Source: Ilyonectria destructans (lineage: Eukaryota > Ascomycota > Sordariomycetes > Hypocreales > Nectriaceae). From it: 64,000 bases of DNA. The stretch covers positions 620,001 to 684,000 of the forward strand of contig JAHEWK010000017.1 of assembly GCA_020740775.1 (NCBI GenBank). The letters run 5' to 3'. Shown one piece after another: positions 31,780 through 43,244 of this stretch (position 1 is its first letter; the number at the start of each line of letters is the position of its first letter). A model generated the notes under the pieces. It saw only the letters and a list, made by a program, of their open reading frames with translations. It ran no database searches and had not been told where the DNA came from. The translations under genes and the position numbers were made by a program.

Positions 31780-33985
31780 TGGGAAATGTCGGTCTTGTGT
31801 GGTTTCGTAGATGTCAGATTGAAGGGGGATTGGAGTGGGAAGAGACAGAACCGATGGGTTGGTCTGACAGAAAATGGTCTGGAGGTGCGAAGACAGGGTT
31901 TTAAATCTTGCTTCTCGCAGGCCGCTTCACCCTGAGTTGAGGCCCGTGTGCGTCTCGACCAGTGTAGTTACTGCATCTCTATCGGTGTGTAGATGACAGA
32001 TGGAGTAGTGCCCCGGCTTATCTGCAAGTCCCCGCCCCCAGATTTCGAGATCCTGGTCTGCTTCCGGCTTGTTGAGTCCACGGTCCAGACGGCGAGAGTA
32101 CCTGCATCCTGTCGCTTCAACGCCTAAGCAAATTCGTGTGGCGCTCCACCCCCGCTGGCGAAGATTCGGGTCATCGGCCTCCACTCACCTCCACACCGGC
32201 TTGACACCGAGCTGGCGCTGACGTCGTGACCGAGGAATTCGCAGGGATAGACGTATAGAATGGGTGTCCTCGGCTCAATGTTCCGTGAGAATATAATCTC
32301 AATCTAAGTATGTTTGTTCATTCAAGCGAGCATTATTCTTTGCATACTATGCAGTAGTCTAAGACGCTGTTGTTCTAGACCATGTGGAGCTCCACCGATC
32401 CAGGTGGAGGGTTATCGTATCTCAGGCGCTGATTCGTTCTAGCGATCCACTGTGTGGAGGTTGTCCGAGTAATGACACGACTCGCGGTGACCAGACGCAC
32501 GTTTTCTTCAATTGTTGTCCGGTATCGCGCTTTCAGCTAACCAGGTTCATCCTGTGTCTGGTTGGTTTTCCCCAGTCCCATGTTCTCCTTTCCCAGGTTC
32601 TCCTTTCCGCTGTAACTTTAGGGCTCTGCTTCCCCGGAACTAACAGACCAGGCCCCATGATTGCGACTGTTATAGATTGAAAGACAACCTTGCTTAGCCA
32701 GTATAGATGTAACTAAAGATCGTCATTATCAATCAACTAGCTAGAATAGGTATCATGAAATCCAGTCTTGATCCAGCTGACCGGGTCATTCGGATCAATA
32801 CCCGTTTTGAAGCCCGTGATGTCGGGCAGCATCGCCGTTGCTACCCTACAGCAGGCCAATTGCGCCTCAGGCCTCGCCATTAAAGGGAATTGGGTTTCAA
32901 TTTACGTGGTCTATATCTAGCTAGGTGCTAGTCGAAGAAATTAAGAGGGGGGCAGGTACTCTGGAAGGCATTTTCATGACAGTGTACAATGTATTGACAT
33001 CCTTGGGATCAAAGGAGAAATATTTGTCAGTTGACAGCAAAGCGAGCCTAGGACTATCATCGGGAGATACTCCGCTATCACTACAATCATACATATCTTG
33101 TCTGCGAGATGTGCAAGTGGAGCTCCATCAATATCCGTCGGTGTAGATGACGAACTTCGACAGTGACGCCAGATGCGGCAGCTGCGGGTGCAAGGTGGAA
33201 CAAGATTGACGAGATAAGTGATGGATGCAAAAATATGACAAAGCCCCTTGGTTCAGACAACATAAAGAACTCGGGATCCGTATCTATTGTCTCGGTTTTC
33301 CCCAATCCATCCGCTGAGTGTGCCCTCTAAAGGCGTGGCGGGATGCTACTTCAACCACCCTATCTTTTGACCAAGTAGTTTTTGCTACTGCTGCTGAAAC
33401 GAAAGGAGGAGTTAATGTCACCAATTCTTTGGAGCTTATTGCGGCTCCCACCCCTTGGGGATAGCGAGTTACGCACCTCATGGGGCTAAGGCTGGCTCAC
33501 GAGCCACAATGGACTCCCGCATCGTCACTATGAGGGGAGTGCACAACAGGGCTCAGTAGGCTGATAATATTCCTGTGACATTGAAAATATCTCAAACTAA
33601 ATACTGCTCCAGGCACCGAAAGCACGTTGTGTATCTTGAGCCTGCGCTCGCTCTCAATGCCGTGGAGCCATAGTGAAAGATGGGATTCTGTTGATCTTGT
33701 CGGGACGGCTTATGATGACCAAGGAGAACTTTTCCAAGTTTTCTGGACATTGGTGCATTTAGTTCCAGAAATACGCTTCCAGATACACCTAGACGAAGCA
33801 ATTCTGACTCTACAAAGGAGGCGAGTTTGATACTGCTCCGTAGCCGGTATGCTAGTCCAGAACCGGATGACTCAGCGCGCTACACGCGACTCAAGACAAC
33901 CCACCACAACCAGGTCCCTCATTGACCAAGTCTACGCATAGCACAACCTCACTCCAGCGGCTTGATATCAAGACGCCTGCGCAAG
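31780..33985. other. Long intergenic region
   Basis: Divergent spacer between the MFS permease and the C2H2 regulator. Short frames at 31927-32184 (minus), 32384-32680 (plus), 32925-33146 (plus) and 33592-33801 (minus) carry no known domain. A 10-bp word (GTTCTCCTTTCC) is repeated at 32583 and 32599. Nothing else is supported. Confidence 0.4.
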
Positions 33986-36286
33986 ATGACGTCGATCCGG
34001 CCATTTTCCTGCACTGAATGCTCCCAGACATTTACCAGGAACGAGAACTTGGAACGCCATCGACGTTCGAGTAAGTAAAACCGCAGTGCCAAATATTCGC
34101 GGGGCCGCGCTGACTTTTGTTAGGACATGGAGATGATAGTCGCCGCCCATTCGAGTGCCTCTATTGCCAGACTCGCTTCTCACGGCGAGATGTCTGTAAG
34201 CGACATACAAGACGATGCTCGGGTCGCATAGGCCCGAAGCCCTCTTCGACCGACCGTGCCGATGGCGACCAGGGTCTCGACAACGCTGCTTCGCCACCAA
34301 CTCCCCCGATACCTTCATTCAGTCCGCTTGCTCTTACAGACGTGATTATCGTCGATCCAGGCCTTTCAGTAGAAACCGGAGCTAGCCCAATCGATGCTTT
34401 GAAGGGGCCATCGCCATCAGAACCTGCATCAAGTACCCCGTACGTTCTTATCACGGTCATCCTGCCCTTGACCTCTCTGGAGCTCTATCTGCCTTGATCA
34501 TCATGATTCTAACTTATTTAATAGCGCTAGAGAAGATCTTTTTACTCAATCCACTCACATTGCTGCGTACTTTGAGTATTTTCACCCCTCATTCCCGTTG
34601 CTTCATCGCCCAACCATTGGCGACGATACCCCGAGGCTCTTACGAGACATCATCACTGCCATTGGGAGCCTGTACACAGCCCAGACTCTGTCCGAGGAAG
34701 ATGCTGCAACTTGTGTCCAGTGGAGCCAAAGCCTTTGGGATGCCGGGCGCAAGGAGCTAAGTCGACTGGTGCGTATCCCCTTTGCTCCAAAGACAATTGC
34801 TAACGCTGGCTCCTCCTAGGTGGGCGCTGACTGGAGAGAATTACGGAGAACCTGGATCATGCAAGCTTGGCTTTTGCACATTATATATGGGGCTTACATG
34901 GGCGGTGCTGCTCGCTACGGCAAGGCAAAGATCATGCTGCGCTCACTTGTAGACGTAAGAATGTCCAACACTGGCTTGGTTGTGTTTACACGCTAACAAA
35001 TCTCTCTGCAGGCTGCCCAGGACCTCGGTCTTCTCAAGCAAACTGTCGCCACATCTGTGTCCCGGGTATGGATCAAGGCTGGGGCAGAAGCCTCACAGTC
35101 TGGCGATGCACAAGCGCTCCACGCCTCTTGGATGATGTACGTCAACGAAGAGTCCATGAAGCTGTCCATGTACACGCTGCTCTTCCTCGACTTCCAAATC
35201 CTAGCCCCGTGCAACGTCCGCCCCTTGATCTCCCCGATCGAGTTGGACTGGGAGCTTCCACTGCCTAGATCACTTTGGGAGTCAGACACGGCAATGCTCT
35301 GGCTGGACAGTCTCAAAGGAGAATTCCAGTTTGCCTCTTTACTGGAACTTGATGAGTCATTGGGCTTTCCATGTCCTGCGTCTCGATCTCTGACACTGGC
35401 CACGCAGTCCATCATGTCGGAAGTCGCGAGCCCTTCCCTTCTGGCGGCTCTGTCAGCGTCTCCAATCGCCACTCTTTTCGTGCTGACCAACATTGACTCT
35501 TTCATACGAGATCTAACACGTTGCTATTATCAATTCCCGCCAGGTCTAGCGGACCCCTCAGCTTTTCATATTTTCACACAGTCTCAAAACAAGCAGATTA
35601 GTGCCGCGCTGCGGCACGTATTGGGAGTCATCTCGAAGCGGGACATGTCGTGCGACGAATCAGACCGACCAATATGGACCAGTATCGAGCGCATGGCCTT
35701 GTCCGTCAAGATTGCTCTTTACAAGCCGGACGACCTTTTGATAGGCGGCATTGTCGACAGCAGTATCGTTGCTGGTCTCGCAACAGCCACGCACCTGACA
35801 TTAGGACTCTATGCTGGCGCCAGACGAGGACAGCAGTGTATGTCACGCCCGATTTCGGGAGATGACGCTATTCTCGTCATCCTCGACGAGGCCATGGAAG
35901 CGCTGTCGTTAATTCGCACGACCGATCGGCAAGCCGCCTTGCACGAAGCGCCTTGGTCGATGGTTGCTTCATATAGAATTCTCCTAGCTATATGGCGGTC
36001 GCTGCGATGGGCGGCTGGAGAGGTGCGGAGAAGGCAATTGTCTCAAACGCCCGTACATAGGAGATTTGAGGCCTCAGTTGTGATATTCAACTCCATCATG
36101 GAGGTGATCTGGCCGCAGCAAGACCAGGAGATAGGTAATGCCAAGGGGGGGCTTATCTGTCTGCCAGACGAAGGCGAAACGTACTTTACCAAATCAGTAT
36201 TGTGGTTTTGGAAAGAAAGAAACGTTTGGGCTGTGGGGCCATGTATGGCTACTGTGTTGGACGAAGCTATCTCGGTTGGATACTAG
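33986..36286 (+). CDS. C2H2 zinc-finger transcription factor with fungal regulatory domain
   Basis: Five exons: 33986-34070, 34124-34439, 34525-34768, 34820-34954 and 35012-36286. Phases agree; 684 aa. The N-terminus carries two zinc fingers. The first, FSCTECSQTFTRNENLERH, is completed across intron 1 (C-x2-C-x12-H-x4-H). The second, CLYCQTRFSRRDVCKRH, has a final Cys in place of His (C2HC). A Pro/Ser/Asp-rich linker follows, then the fungal-specific middle homology region: YFEYFHPSFPLLHRPT and ASWMMYVNEESMKLSMYTLLF, followed by CNVRPLISPIELDWELPLP. Nuclear DNA-binding regulator; targets are unknown. It is intact. The neighbouring permease is transcribed away from it. Confidence 0.9.
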
Positions 36287-37495
36287 GGCTATATCTCATG
36301 GCGAAATATTGGGAGATCTTATTGTATAGTAATGGATTGCCCAACCACATCTACTACATGCATACTTTATATTCTAAGATATGTCATAATCGAAATTTGC
36401 AAATTGAATACGGCCATTCAAACGATTTAAACATACCTGTATTCTAATATCTTATACCATGCAATGTCACTGTATCTTTCGGCACTGGGTGTATTACTCA
36501 GGTGCCGCTATTGCTCAAAACTCCTTGTGAACGCCGCGCTTTGTCACTTATGGCGAGACGGTGATGTTTTCAGCCCATTCGCACGAATGAGGTGCACCTC
36601 AATTGCTTGCCCTGATGTAAAATTGCACAAGTTTCGGATGCCCATGCTTGCCGGTGACGCTAACTAACATGTCCATAAATGGACATCCCCAGCCGCATAT
36701 TGTTGGGTGATGTCGCTGTGTGGGTCACCGATCTGCATACAAGGGGTCCGGCACTCGATAGCCGAGTAGGACGTGCTGTTGTTGGAAGCCAAATGTGACG
36801 CATCCTTCTAGTGGAGGGGCCGTATCAAGAAACTGAAATAGTTATAGTTTGTGCATCTGTGTCTCTGTCTCTAGCTCCCTTATTATAGAACGGTATGAAT
36901 CTGGATGGACCAACTGGACAATGCTTATTATGACATCCTCTCCGTACTTATTGGGCAGAGTTATGACTTTAATAGGTCTGGAGACAAAGTCACTAATCAT
37001 GAACCACCTTCAGAGATCCCCCCTAAGTTACCGGTTTACGTGTTGTGCTATACGTGTTGTGCTACACCTGTGATAGCTAAATATCGATTAGAAAGACCCG
37101 AGATGGTGTGATTTTCGACTTTCATAGTACCTCGTATGTCTTGAAAAACATTCCGAGTTCTTGGCCACCGGTTTCATCATAATGGACTGCCTTGTTTTAT
37201 CTCACTATTAGAGTAATGTGAAGGTAATTGAGGTTATATTTATCATTGGTTACGTCCTAGAACCAAACAATAATACGACAAAATCCAGTGAAACACATAG
37301 TGGCAAAGGTTCAATCGACATGAACTAAAACGATCACTAAAACCGCAGGGTCAAGATATTTCTCCATCAATGTTAAATATAATTGAGAGAGTAACGTGTG
37401 AGTGCTAATGGATACTAATAATACACATAATCCCCATATATACAACTTTACTAAAAGTTAATACAGGGTTCGAAAGAAAATAACAACACCTCAAT
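36287..37495. other. Intergenic, short inverted and tandem repeats
   Basis: No gene is supported. A perfect 6-bp inverted repeat TGTCCA-taaa-TGGACA lies at about 36669-36684. A 14-bp unit (TACGTGTTGTGCTA) is directly doubled near 37038-37065. The 36700-37080 part has a look that could be an old LTR, but no second copy or target duplication is visible. Confidence 0.4.
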
Positions 37496-38530
37496 CTATG
37501 CGTAATTATCAGTCGCAGTAGTGATCTTGCTTGACTTGAGCGCAACGTTCTTAACCACAACTTGATCGCCTTCAACGCTAGTGACACGAACCCAGGCAGT
37601 GTCGTTGGGGAGAGTGCCGTCAAGAGTGAAGATGTTGTAGTTATCGAGAGTTGTTGTCTTCCAAGTTGATCCTTCGTCACTGCTGACTTCGAGACTCTTG
37701 GTTCTGAGCCGTGCGTTCTGAACAGTTGCTGCAAACCAGTACTTGGATGCTCCGCCATGCATGTGAATCTCGAGGGGCGTAGTCTCCGCGATTGGGCAAG
37801 TAACCCACTGCCACTCGATTCCGTCAACACCACCACCTGATAACCCATTGGTCAACTTGGACCAGGTGCTTGGAGTCATGTCGAGGTGTGTTGCGTTGCC
37901 GCCTGTCAGGTTCGTTACCTGATAAAATTTTAGCTTGCTGTGTCATGTTGTGGTGTTCCTTATATATATACATACCATAACAGTGATGGTAGTGCCCTTG
38001 TAGGATACTTCAATGCAGCCACCACAGTTTGCGCCATTGTTCCAGATATCCTCAGATACACAAGTAGAACCGTCAACATTGGCAGGTAGATCGTAGCCAC
38101 TGAAGCTGCACGCACCACCCTGCCAGCAATCTTCCTCGGTGCAAGAACCTCCGTACCTTGTTCCTACTCCAATAAAGACTTCCGAGTCCTCAGCAGAAGA
38201 CGTGGACTCAGTCGTCGTCTTAGTTTTAGTCTGAACTTGCGAGGACGTAGATTTAGAGGAGGTGCTGGACTTCGAAACCTTTGACTTTGAAGCAGTGGCC
38301 GTGGGGAGGTGAGTGGATTCCAAAGTCGTCGATGTCGAGAGTCGAGTCTGAACCAGCAACGAGGTTGCTGACTTAGAGTCAACAGCAGGGGCGACAGTTG
38401 GAAGAACAGCTGACGATGCCGCAAGTGTCTCAACAGAGTGAGAAAAGCTTATCGGTCTGGGTCGGCACGGCTTTTTCGCAGCCGCAGTGGCCAGCATAGC
38501 GGCAACGGAGAAGAAGGTTTGAAGCATCAT
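37496..38530 (-). CDS. Secreted expansin-like protein (DPBB plus CBM63-like)
   Basis: Two exons, 38530-37976 and 37918-37496, with a 57-nt intron (GTATGT donor, CAG acceptor); 325 aa. A signal peptide (MMLQTFFSVAAMLATAAA) sends it outside the cell. Residues about 40-120 are a Ser/Thr/Lys-rich linker, likely O-glycosylated. A six-stranded double-psi beta-barrel follows: GVGTRYGGSCTEEDCWQGG, then CSFSGYDL, ANCGGCIEV, TNLTGG and HLDMTPSTWSKL. Splicing within it restores TVMVTNLTGG. A C-terminal beta-sandwich comes next (EIHMHGGASKYWFAATVQNA), as in the CBM63 half of bacterial and fungal expansins. Members loosen cellulose or chitin networks without hydrolysis (family knowledge). The linker ahead of the barrel is the unusual part. 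Plausible plant-cell-wall role. Confidence 0.85.
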
Positions 38531-40288
38531 CTTGGCAGAGTTGATACAGAATAGTAGTGTTAAAAGAGTGTGTTGCGTAAGGAAACAGGAACCGGCCTAA
38601 AACTAGGAAATGTAATGACTGAATGAATGCCGTGTATACACAGATAGAACGGGTAGTCCAAGAAAATCTGTCTGCTTCTTGGACGATGTATTTATCTAAA
38701 CGTTAAGAGGGTGGATCATGCGATGCTGACCCCCGGGCGCAACTCGGCATGACATATCCGATCGACTGATCCAGAATACATTCAGTTCGCATATTTAGTT
38801 TGCTTACTTTACTAACCGCCATTCCGGTCACCCGTTTGAATATTTCTGACTTTCTTGGGTCATTGTACTTTTGTTGTCCTTCCAATCATTACCGTTGCAC
38901 TGGAAATGAGTTGTGGGGTCAGGGGTGTCGCGAAACAATGGATTATTCCACTCGCATGCCCTAGTGTAAGAGAATGCTGCGGGTCTCTGCAGAATAAAAT
39001 GAACCAAGGATGTTCATACGGCTGCCGGGCTAGATATCTTATCTCACCCCTTACACCGCATTAGAGCCATAAAGAAAGTGGCTTGCGTTTGTAAACATCA
39101 GCGCGAAATCAAGGAGTATGTGAGAGCGCTAGATAATCGTATAATAATTTCATGTCATTCAACATGCAATATATCTGAAACCCAGTCACCACATAAGCGA
39201 TGTCTTCTTATGGCAGGTACACGGAGTATGCATCATGATTTGTCCCTGACAACTCCTCGTAAATCGAAGCTAGCCGAAACCTGTTCTCCTGGTGTGTCGT
39301 TCGGATGTTTCACATGAGATACTAATGTCATTAAGTGTTGGTTCGACGCAATCATCCAACCACATACAAACCAGACTCAACCGGCCGGATTGCTATTCAG
39401 TGAAGGCTCCAGAATACTTGAAAGGACGATTCGAAAGTTACCAAGTCATTTGCACAAAGTCTCGATTCTCAAAAGTATATACCATGTATACATCACGACG
39501 GTAGAAGGGAAGGGTCTGGGGAACCCCGCAAATCAAATCTGTCTACTCGTGGGGGAAGGCAACCAGGTTGTCGGAACCCAATGAGATTCATTAGATGGTT
39601 CCAAGTAGCTGCAGGACCTCAGTTACATACAGATTGGTACTTGGCCCAATACTTTGTATGTGCAGAGACAGTCTGCGTTGCATGTGACAGCTATATCCCT
39701 TTTCGGTGCTAGGCGAGATGTTCTAGAGTAAGTGATTTTCTGCAGTTATTGGCTTTGGTAAATGCGACAATGAAGAATTTTATATCCAATTGTGAATGCG
39801 AGCGTAGTTCTCCCTTTGCAGAGAGAGTAGAAGAACAGTAATTGAGTGGATCCAGGAAAATACTTTCCAAGGCTCACAATTAGTTTGCTAGATTCAACGA
39901 ACTTAAGATGATAATTCTTGAAACCTCAGAATAGGTAAAAATATGCAACTACCTACTACTGGCAAGACGGTAGCGAATCAACTGGGGTTGACAGATATAA
40001 AAAGGAAATGTGTATATTTTTGCTTGTATAAGCCAAGAATTAGAGTTCCATGACGTAACCGCTCTTATTGATACCAGTTTATCAAGTAATGAGATCGCTC
40101 AGTATGCGATAGTACAGTTCTTACTAATAAAGCTGCGGTGGATGGTCATCTTGCTGCCTTACAGTTTCTCTTGGTGGTCTCTCATGCTCATTGATATATG
40201 GGCCCCACAAACCCATCAACATTCTATCCATACCCCGTAGCACCCTTCAATCAACCTTTTAGTGCTGCCATATCAACTGTCGACGGCA
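38531..40288. other. Long intergenic region
   Basis: Promoter side of the expansin-like gene followed by AT-rich sequence. Several short frames (38855, 39078, 39292, 40010) have no domain. Nothing is supported. Confidence 0.4.
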
Positions 40289-40648
40289 ATGGGCGGCGCA
40301 GCTGGAACCATGTCGTTGAATCGCGCAATCAGCGCCGCCGGCCTTTTCTCCGTCAAAGTTGTCCCAGCCTACCCTATACCCCCGTACAGGATAAGCCGGA
40401 TCGTCACAAAAGTCCCCTCATCAAACCGCAATCGTGCCGCCCTCGCCCTCACGACCTTCTCGCTGTGTGTAAGTCAAACAAATCTGGCCTGTGCTTTTTC
40501 CCTACCCTATTTGCTTTCCACTCTTCCACCACATAATCCCATCTCAAGCCCGGTCCCTTCTCTCCCGTCTCCGTTACAGGCCGCGGGTCCCAGGCCTCAT
40601 CCGCTTCAGTTATTGCGTTGGGAAGGGGAAGCCATTCTTGTTGACTGA
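40289..40648 (+). CDS. Doubtful small hypothetical gene
   Basis: An open frame from ATG 40289 contains a clean GTAAGT donor at 40469 and a TTACAG acceptor at 40579, both in phase 0. Splicing would give 82 aa, while retention keeps the frame open. The start reads MSLNRAISAAGLFSVKVVPA a few residues in. No family was recognised. The opposite strand also reads protein-like in part (FDEGTFVTIRLILYGG) but has in-frame TAG codons. It could be a real short gene or the shadow of an antisense relic. Confidence 0.2.
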   Translation: MGGAAGTMSLNRAISAAGLFSVKVVPAYPIPPYRISRIVTKVPSSNRNRAALALTTFSLCVSQTNLACAFSLPYLLSTLPPHNPISSPVPSLPSPLQAAGPRPHPLQLLRWEGEAILVD

Positions 40649-41103
40649 CTGTAGTATATCGCGCTGTATGTCGCTCTTGGGAAACGTGTCCTTCGACTTG
40701 AACGGTAGCAGTGGCTGGAGGGTGAAGCCCATAACGGCGGATATAGAGCCCACTTGACGGCCGTCTAGAAGGGTGCTGATACTGTTGTTAGATACCGTGG
40801 GATTATATCGTCCAGCTAGATCCTTAAGCCAGGTTGCCGAGTTAAAAAGCTGAAGACTATATTCTTTGACATGCCAGACGAGAAACAAGATAATCACCTG
40901 CTGCCTTCCAAATGTTGCATGGTCGTTACTCAAAGTTGGTCGCAGGATTGGAGGCTGGAGATTGTGCACTATTATAGGCTGTTCGGCTTATGGTCGACAT
41001 ATGCGTGCGTGTGATCCCGGAAAGTAGAAAAAGAATATAGATCGCGACTGAGAGTTCAAAAGGTCTGTGTCCACTAGACTGTAAGATGACGTGGAATAAA
41101 TCA
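40649..41103. other. Intergenic
   Basis: A minus-strand frame at 40610-40969 (119 codons) has no recognisable domain. 3' flank of the gene ending at 41104. Confidence 0.35.
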
Positions 41104-41967
41104 TTACCTTATTTCTGACTCTACACAAATAACACGTAGACGTCTCTCAGTTTCCGCTTTCGTACTATTTACAAATTCCTCGACGCTTCTGCACCAAAGT
41201 GTTTTCTGAGCATCACTCCATCCCGCAATACTCAGCTCTACCTCGAGCGATCTCAAGGCTTTGATCTCTGCCAGCGCCGATGCTATGAGTTTCCAAGAGG
41301 ACTCAATGGTGGGACTGATGTTGGCCTGGTGATCGTTTTCTGACCTGGATGAGTTGGATATGGTGTCTCTCTCCTGGACCCTCAGTCTCAAGCCCCAGAG
41401 TCCAAGTGAAAGTAATCGACAGAGACGAGTGCAATTTTCGCGTTCGCTCTCTCGAAAGTCAATTATTAATGCTTCCAGTCTGGCATATCGCAGGAGTGCC
41501 CGCTGCCACGGTGCCAAGACGGCGATAAAAGCCTTGGCCGATGACAAGCCAGATGAGAACCAGTTCACAAACACAAACTCGTTCTCTAAAAACGGCACAC
41601 CCCTTGCTTCCAGATATACCTGTTTGTTTACTACCAATAATGAAGTAGGTATGCGAGAGATTGGTCGCTTCTGAGATAAAAGGGCGTGGTCGTGTTGATT
41701 GGATGTGGCTGATAGGCTTGGCGAGGAGTTGTGTTGCGAGGAAACTTGACCAAGGCTGAGTTGTGCCGCTGGGTCTGTGCGAATAGGTCTTGTCATATAG
41801 ACGGTCTTTGGAGGAATAAGATAGCCCGGGTCGAGCTCCGCATGCTCAACTGCATGATCAAGATGCACCCAGTGGTAGATTTGGAGGCGGATTTCAGCAG
41901 GAAGGCCGAGGAAGGTATGCGACTGGTTCATCTGAGGTACATGCTCGGTTGGAGAGTTTGATGGCAT
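41104..41967 (-). CDS. 2EXR / F-box-like domain protein
   Basis: Single exon, 287 aa. Near the N-terminus FLGLPAEIRLQIYHWV is the short alpha-helical motif of the 2EXR/F-box-like proteins abundant in filamentous fungi. It is followed by the usual partners of that family: a spacer, then ISRIPTSLLVVNKQVYLEA and LENEFVFVNWF. The rest is helical with Leu-rich runs. These proteins have no proven role; F-box members recruit targets to SCF ubiquitin ligases, but the 2EXR type may not. No signal peptide. Start at 41967 puts 18 residues before the motif, as in homologues. Confidence 0.75.
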   Translation of the reverse strand: MPSNSPTEHVPQMNQSHTFLGLPAEIRLQIYHWVHLDHAVEHAELDPGYLIPPKTVYMTRPIRTDPAAQLSLGQVSSQHNSSPSLSATSNQHDHALLSQKRPISRIPTSLLVVNKQVYLEARGVPFLENEFVFVNWFSSGLSSAKAFIAVLAPWQRALLRYARLEALIIDFRESERENCTRLCRLLSLGLWGLRLRVQERDTISNSSRSENDHQANISPTIESSWKLIASALAEIKALRSLEVELSIAGWSDAQKTLWCRSVEEFVNSTKAETERRLRVICVESEIR

Positions 41968-42579
41968 TGTTTAGACGCATATGTTGCGTGTCTCACTGCT
42001 TGAGCTTGTCAAGAGCAAAAGAGGATATGTGGCAATGGGCGGAACTCGAGAACTTTTGATGCCAACTCCATACATAGGATGACTTGATTTATTGGAACAA
42101 AGAGCGGGGGATTTCATGACGGAAGCCATGAGAAACCCAGTACCTATGTAGTAGAGCTCATTCCCCTTCTCTGTAGGCCAGCGCGTCATAGTGGGGTGAT
42201 GAATTGGCTCTCGGGTTCGAAATACCGGAGAACTCGGAATTTCCAGCACCTTGGCGTGAATGCGACAACCGACTTAGTCCACAGATGGCATGGCCACGAT
42301 GCCTCATCGAGAATTCGTCTATATCATTGGACTCTCCAGGATTTTCTGGCATATTTTGGGGGGCCAAGGCACCACAGTGGAGATTCTTCCTGCATTAAGA
42401 GTTACATTTGCCGAGTTTCTGCGGGGTTCGGGGATATCCACACCGGAGGGAGTCACGGGAACGGGATCAGATGAGTGTGGTTCTACGAGGCAAGAAGGTT
42501 GGTTGGTTGAGTGGGACACCCTCACAAATATCAGCCTAAAGGAGCATGCTTGTGTGGTATCCGAACTGTCCTTGAAGCA

Positions 42580-42924
42580 CTAAAATTGCAGTGCAAGGAG
42601 ATCGCCGAGCGCGGCAATTTGAACTACAATTTGAACTCCCCTCGGAGTGCTAAAATTGCAGTGCAGCACCGAGCCGCATCGCGACATGAAGACGACGGTT
42701 AAGCAGGTCGTCCCATCTTGATTCACCTCCCTTCGAAGCACTAAAATTGCAGTGCAGTCATAGGGCAGATGCCTAAGGATCTCAACCTGCAGGAAGGTTA
42801 GTTAGCCCTCGAAGGGCTAAAATTGCAGTGCACTCAAAATTGCCTTACAATGAATGCCTTATTCTTACTGTCTGGATGAGTGGGGACACTCCAACTCCCT
42901 TTGTAGCGCTAAAATTGCAGTGCA
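42580..42924 (+). repeat. Five spaced copies of CTAAAATTGCAGTGCA
   Basis: The 16-bp word CTAAAATTGCAGTGCA occurs without change at 42580-42595, 42650-42665, 42741-42756, 42817-42832 and 42909-42924, with start spacing 70, 91, 76 and 92 bp. Upstream of it most copies share a weaker box, roughly CCCTTCGAAGCG. Copies 1 and 3 read GCACTaaaattgcAGTGC, an inverted repeat. The DNA between copies is unrelated. It lies 320-665 bp upstream of the Zn2Cys6 regulator. Confidence 0.9.
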
Positions 42925-43035
42925 CTAAATGTGACAAGTCGTGTCCTGATGTGGATCCGGTAGTTGCATCCATCTCGGCCTCGGTGTTCGGAACATCAGC
43001 TCTTAGATCGAATCTTGATCCCCACCAGTCAATTG

Positions 43036-43074
43036 CCCAACGATGATTGGTTAACTGATTAACCATCATTTGGG
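43036..43074. repeat. Imperfect hairpin
   Basis: CCCAA...TTGGG outer arms enclose ATGATTGGTTAA / TTAACCATCAT inner arms around a CTGA loop. It lies 170 bp upstream of the Zn2Cys6 start and could be a binding palindrome or a miniature-transposon relic. Confidence 0.6.
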
Positions 43075-43244
43075 TCCGGGCCGCGAAAGTGCGAAATGTC
43101 CGGAAATCCCGACTCCCATCCTGCTCAGTTTTCCTTTCTATCTCGTCTCATTGTCTTGCCGGATGAAGCGACCAGTTCCAGCGCCCACTTATATCACCTC
43201 GTACTGTGGGCCATTCATATTGGGCTTGAGTACGAATTCGACCC

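Larger units (their letters stand above)
41968..43244. other. Divergent intergenic region rich in repeated motifs
   Basis: Lies between the 2EXR gene and the Zn2Cys6 gene. It holds five copies of a 16-bp motif (separate entry) and a hairpin at 43036-43074. Short frames at 42158-42583 on both strands have no domain. Confidence 0.6.

Noticed and set aside
32384..32680. Possible end of a non-LTR retrotransposon frame
   Set aside because: A vague Cys/His pattern only; no reverse transcriptase or RNase H motif in any phase nearby.
36700..37085. Possible solo LTR
   Set aside because: It begins TGT and has tandem words, but no end, target duplication or second copy is visible in the window.
42580..42924. 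Possible CRISPR array
   Set aside because: The organism is a fungus, spacing is irregular (70-92 bp) and no cas gene is near; the repeat is shorter than known arrays.
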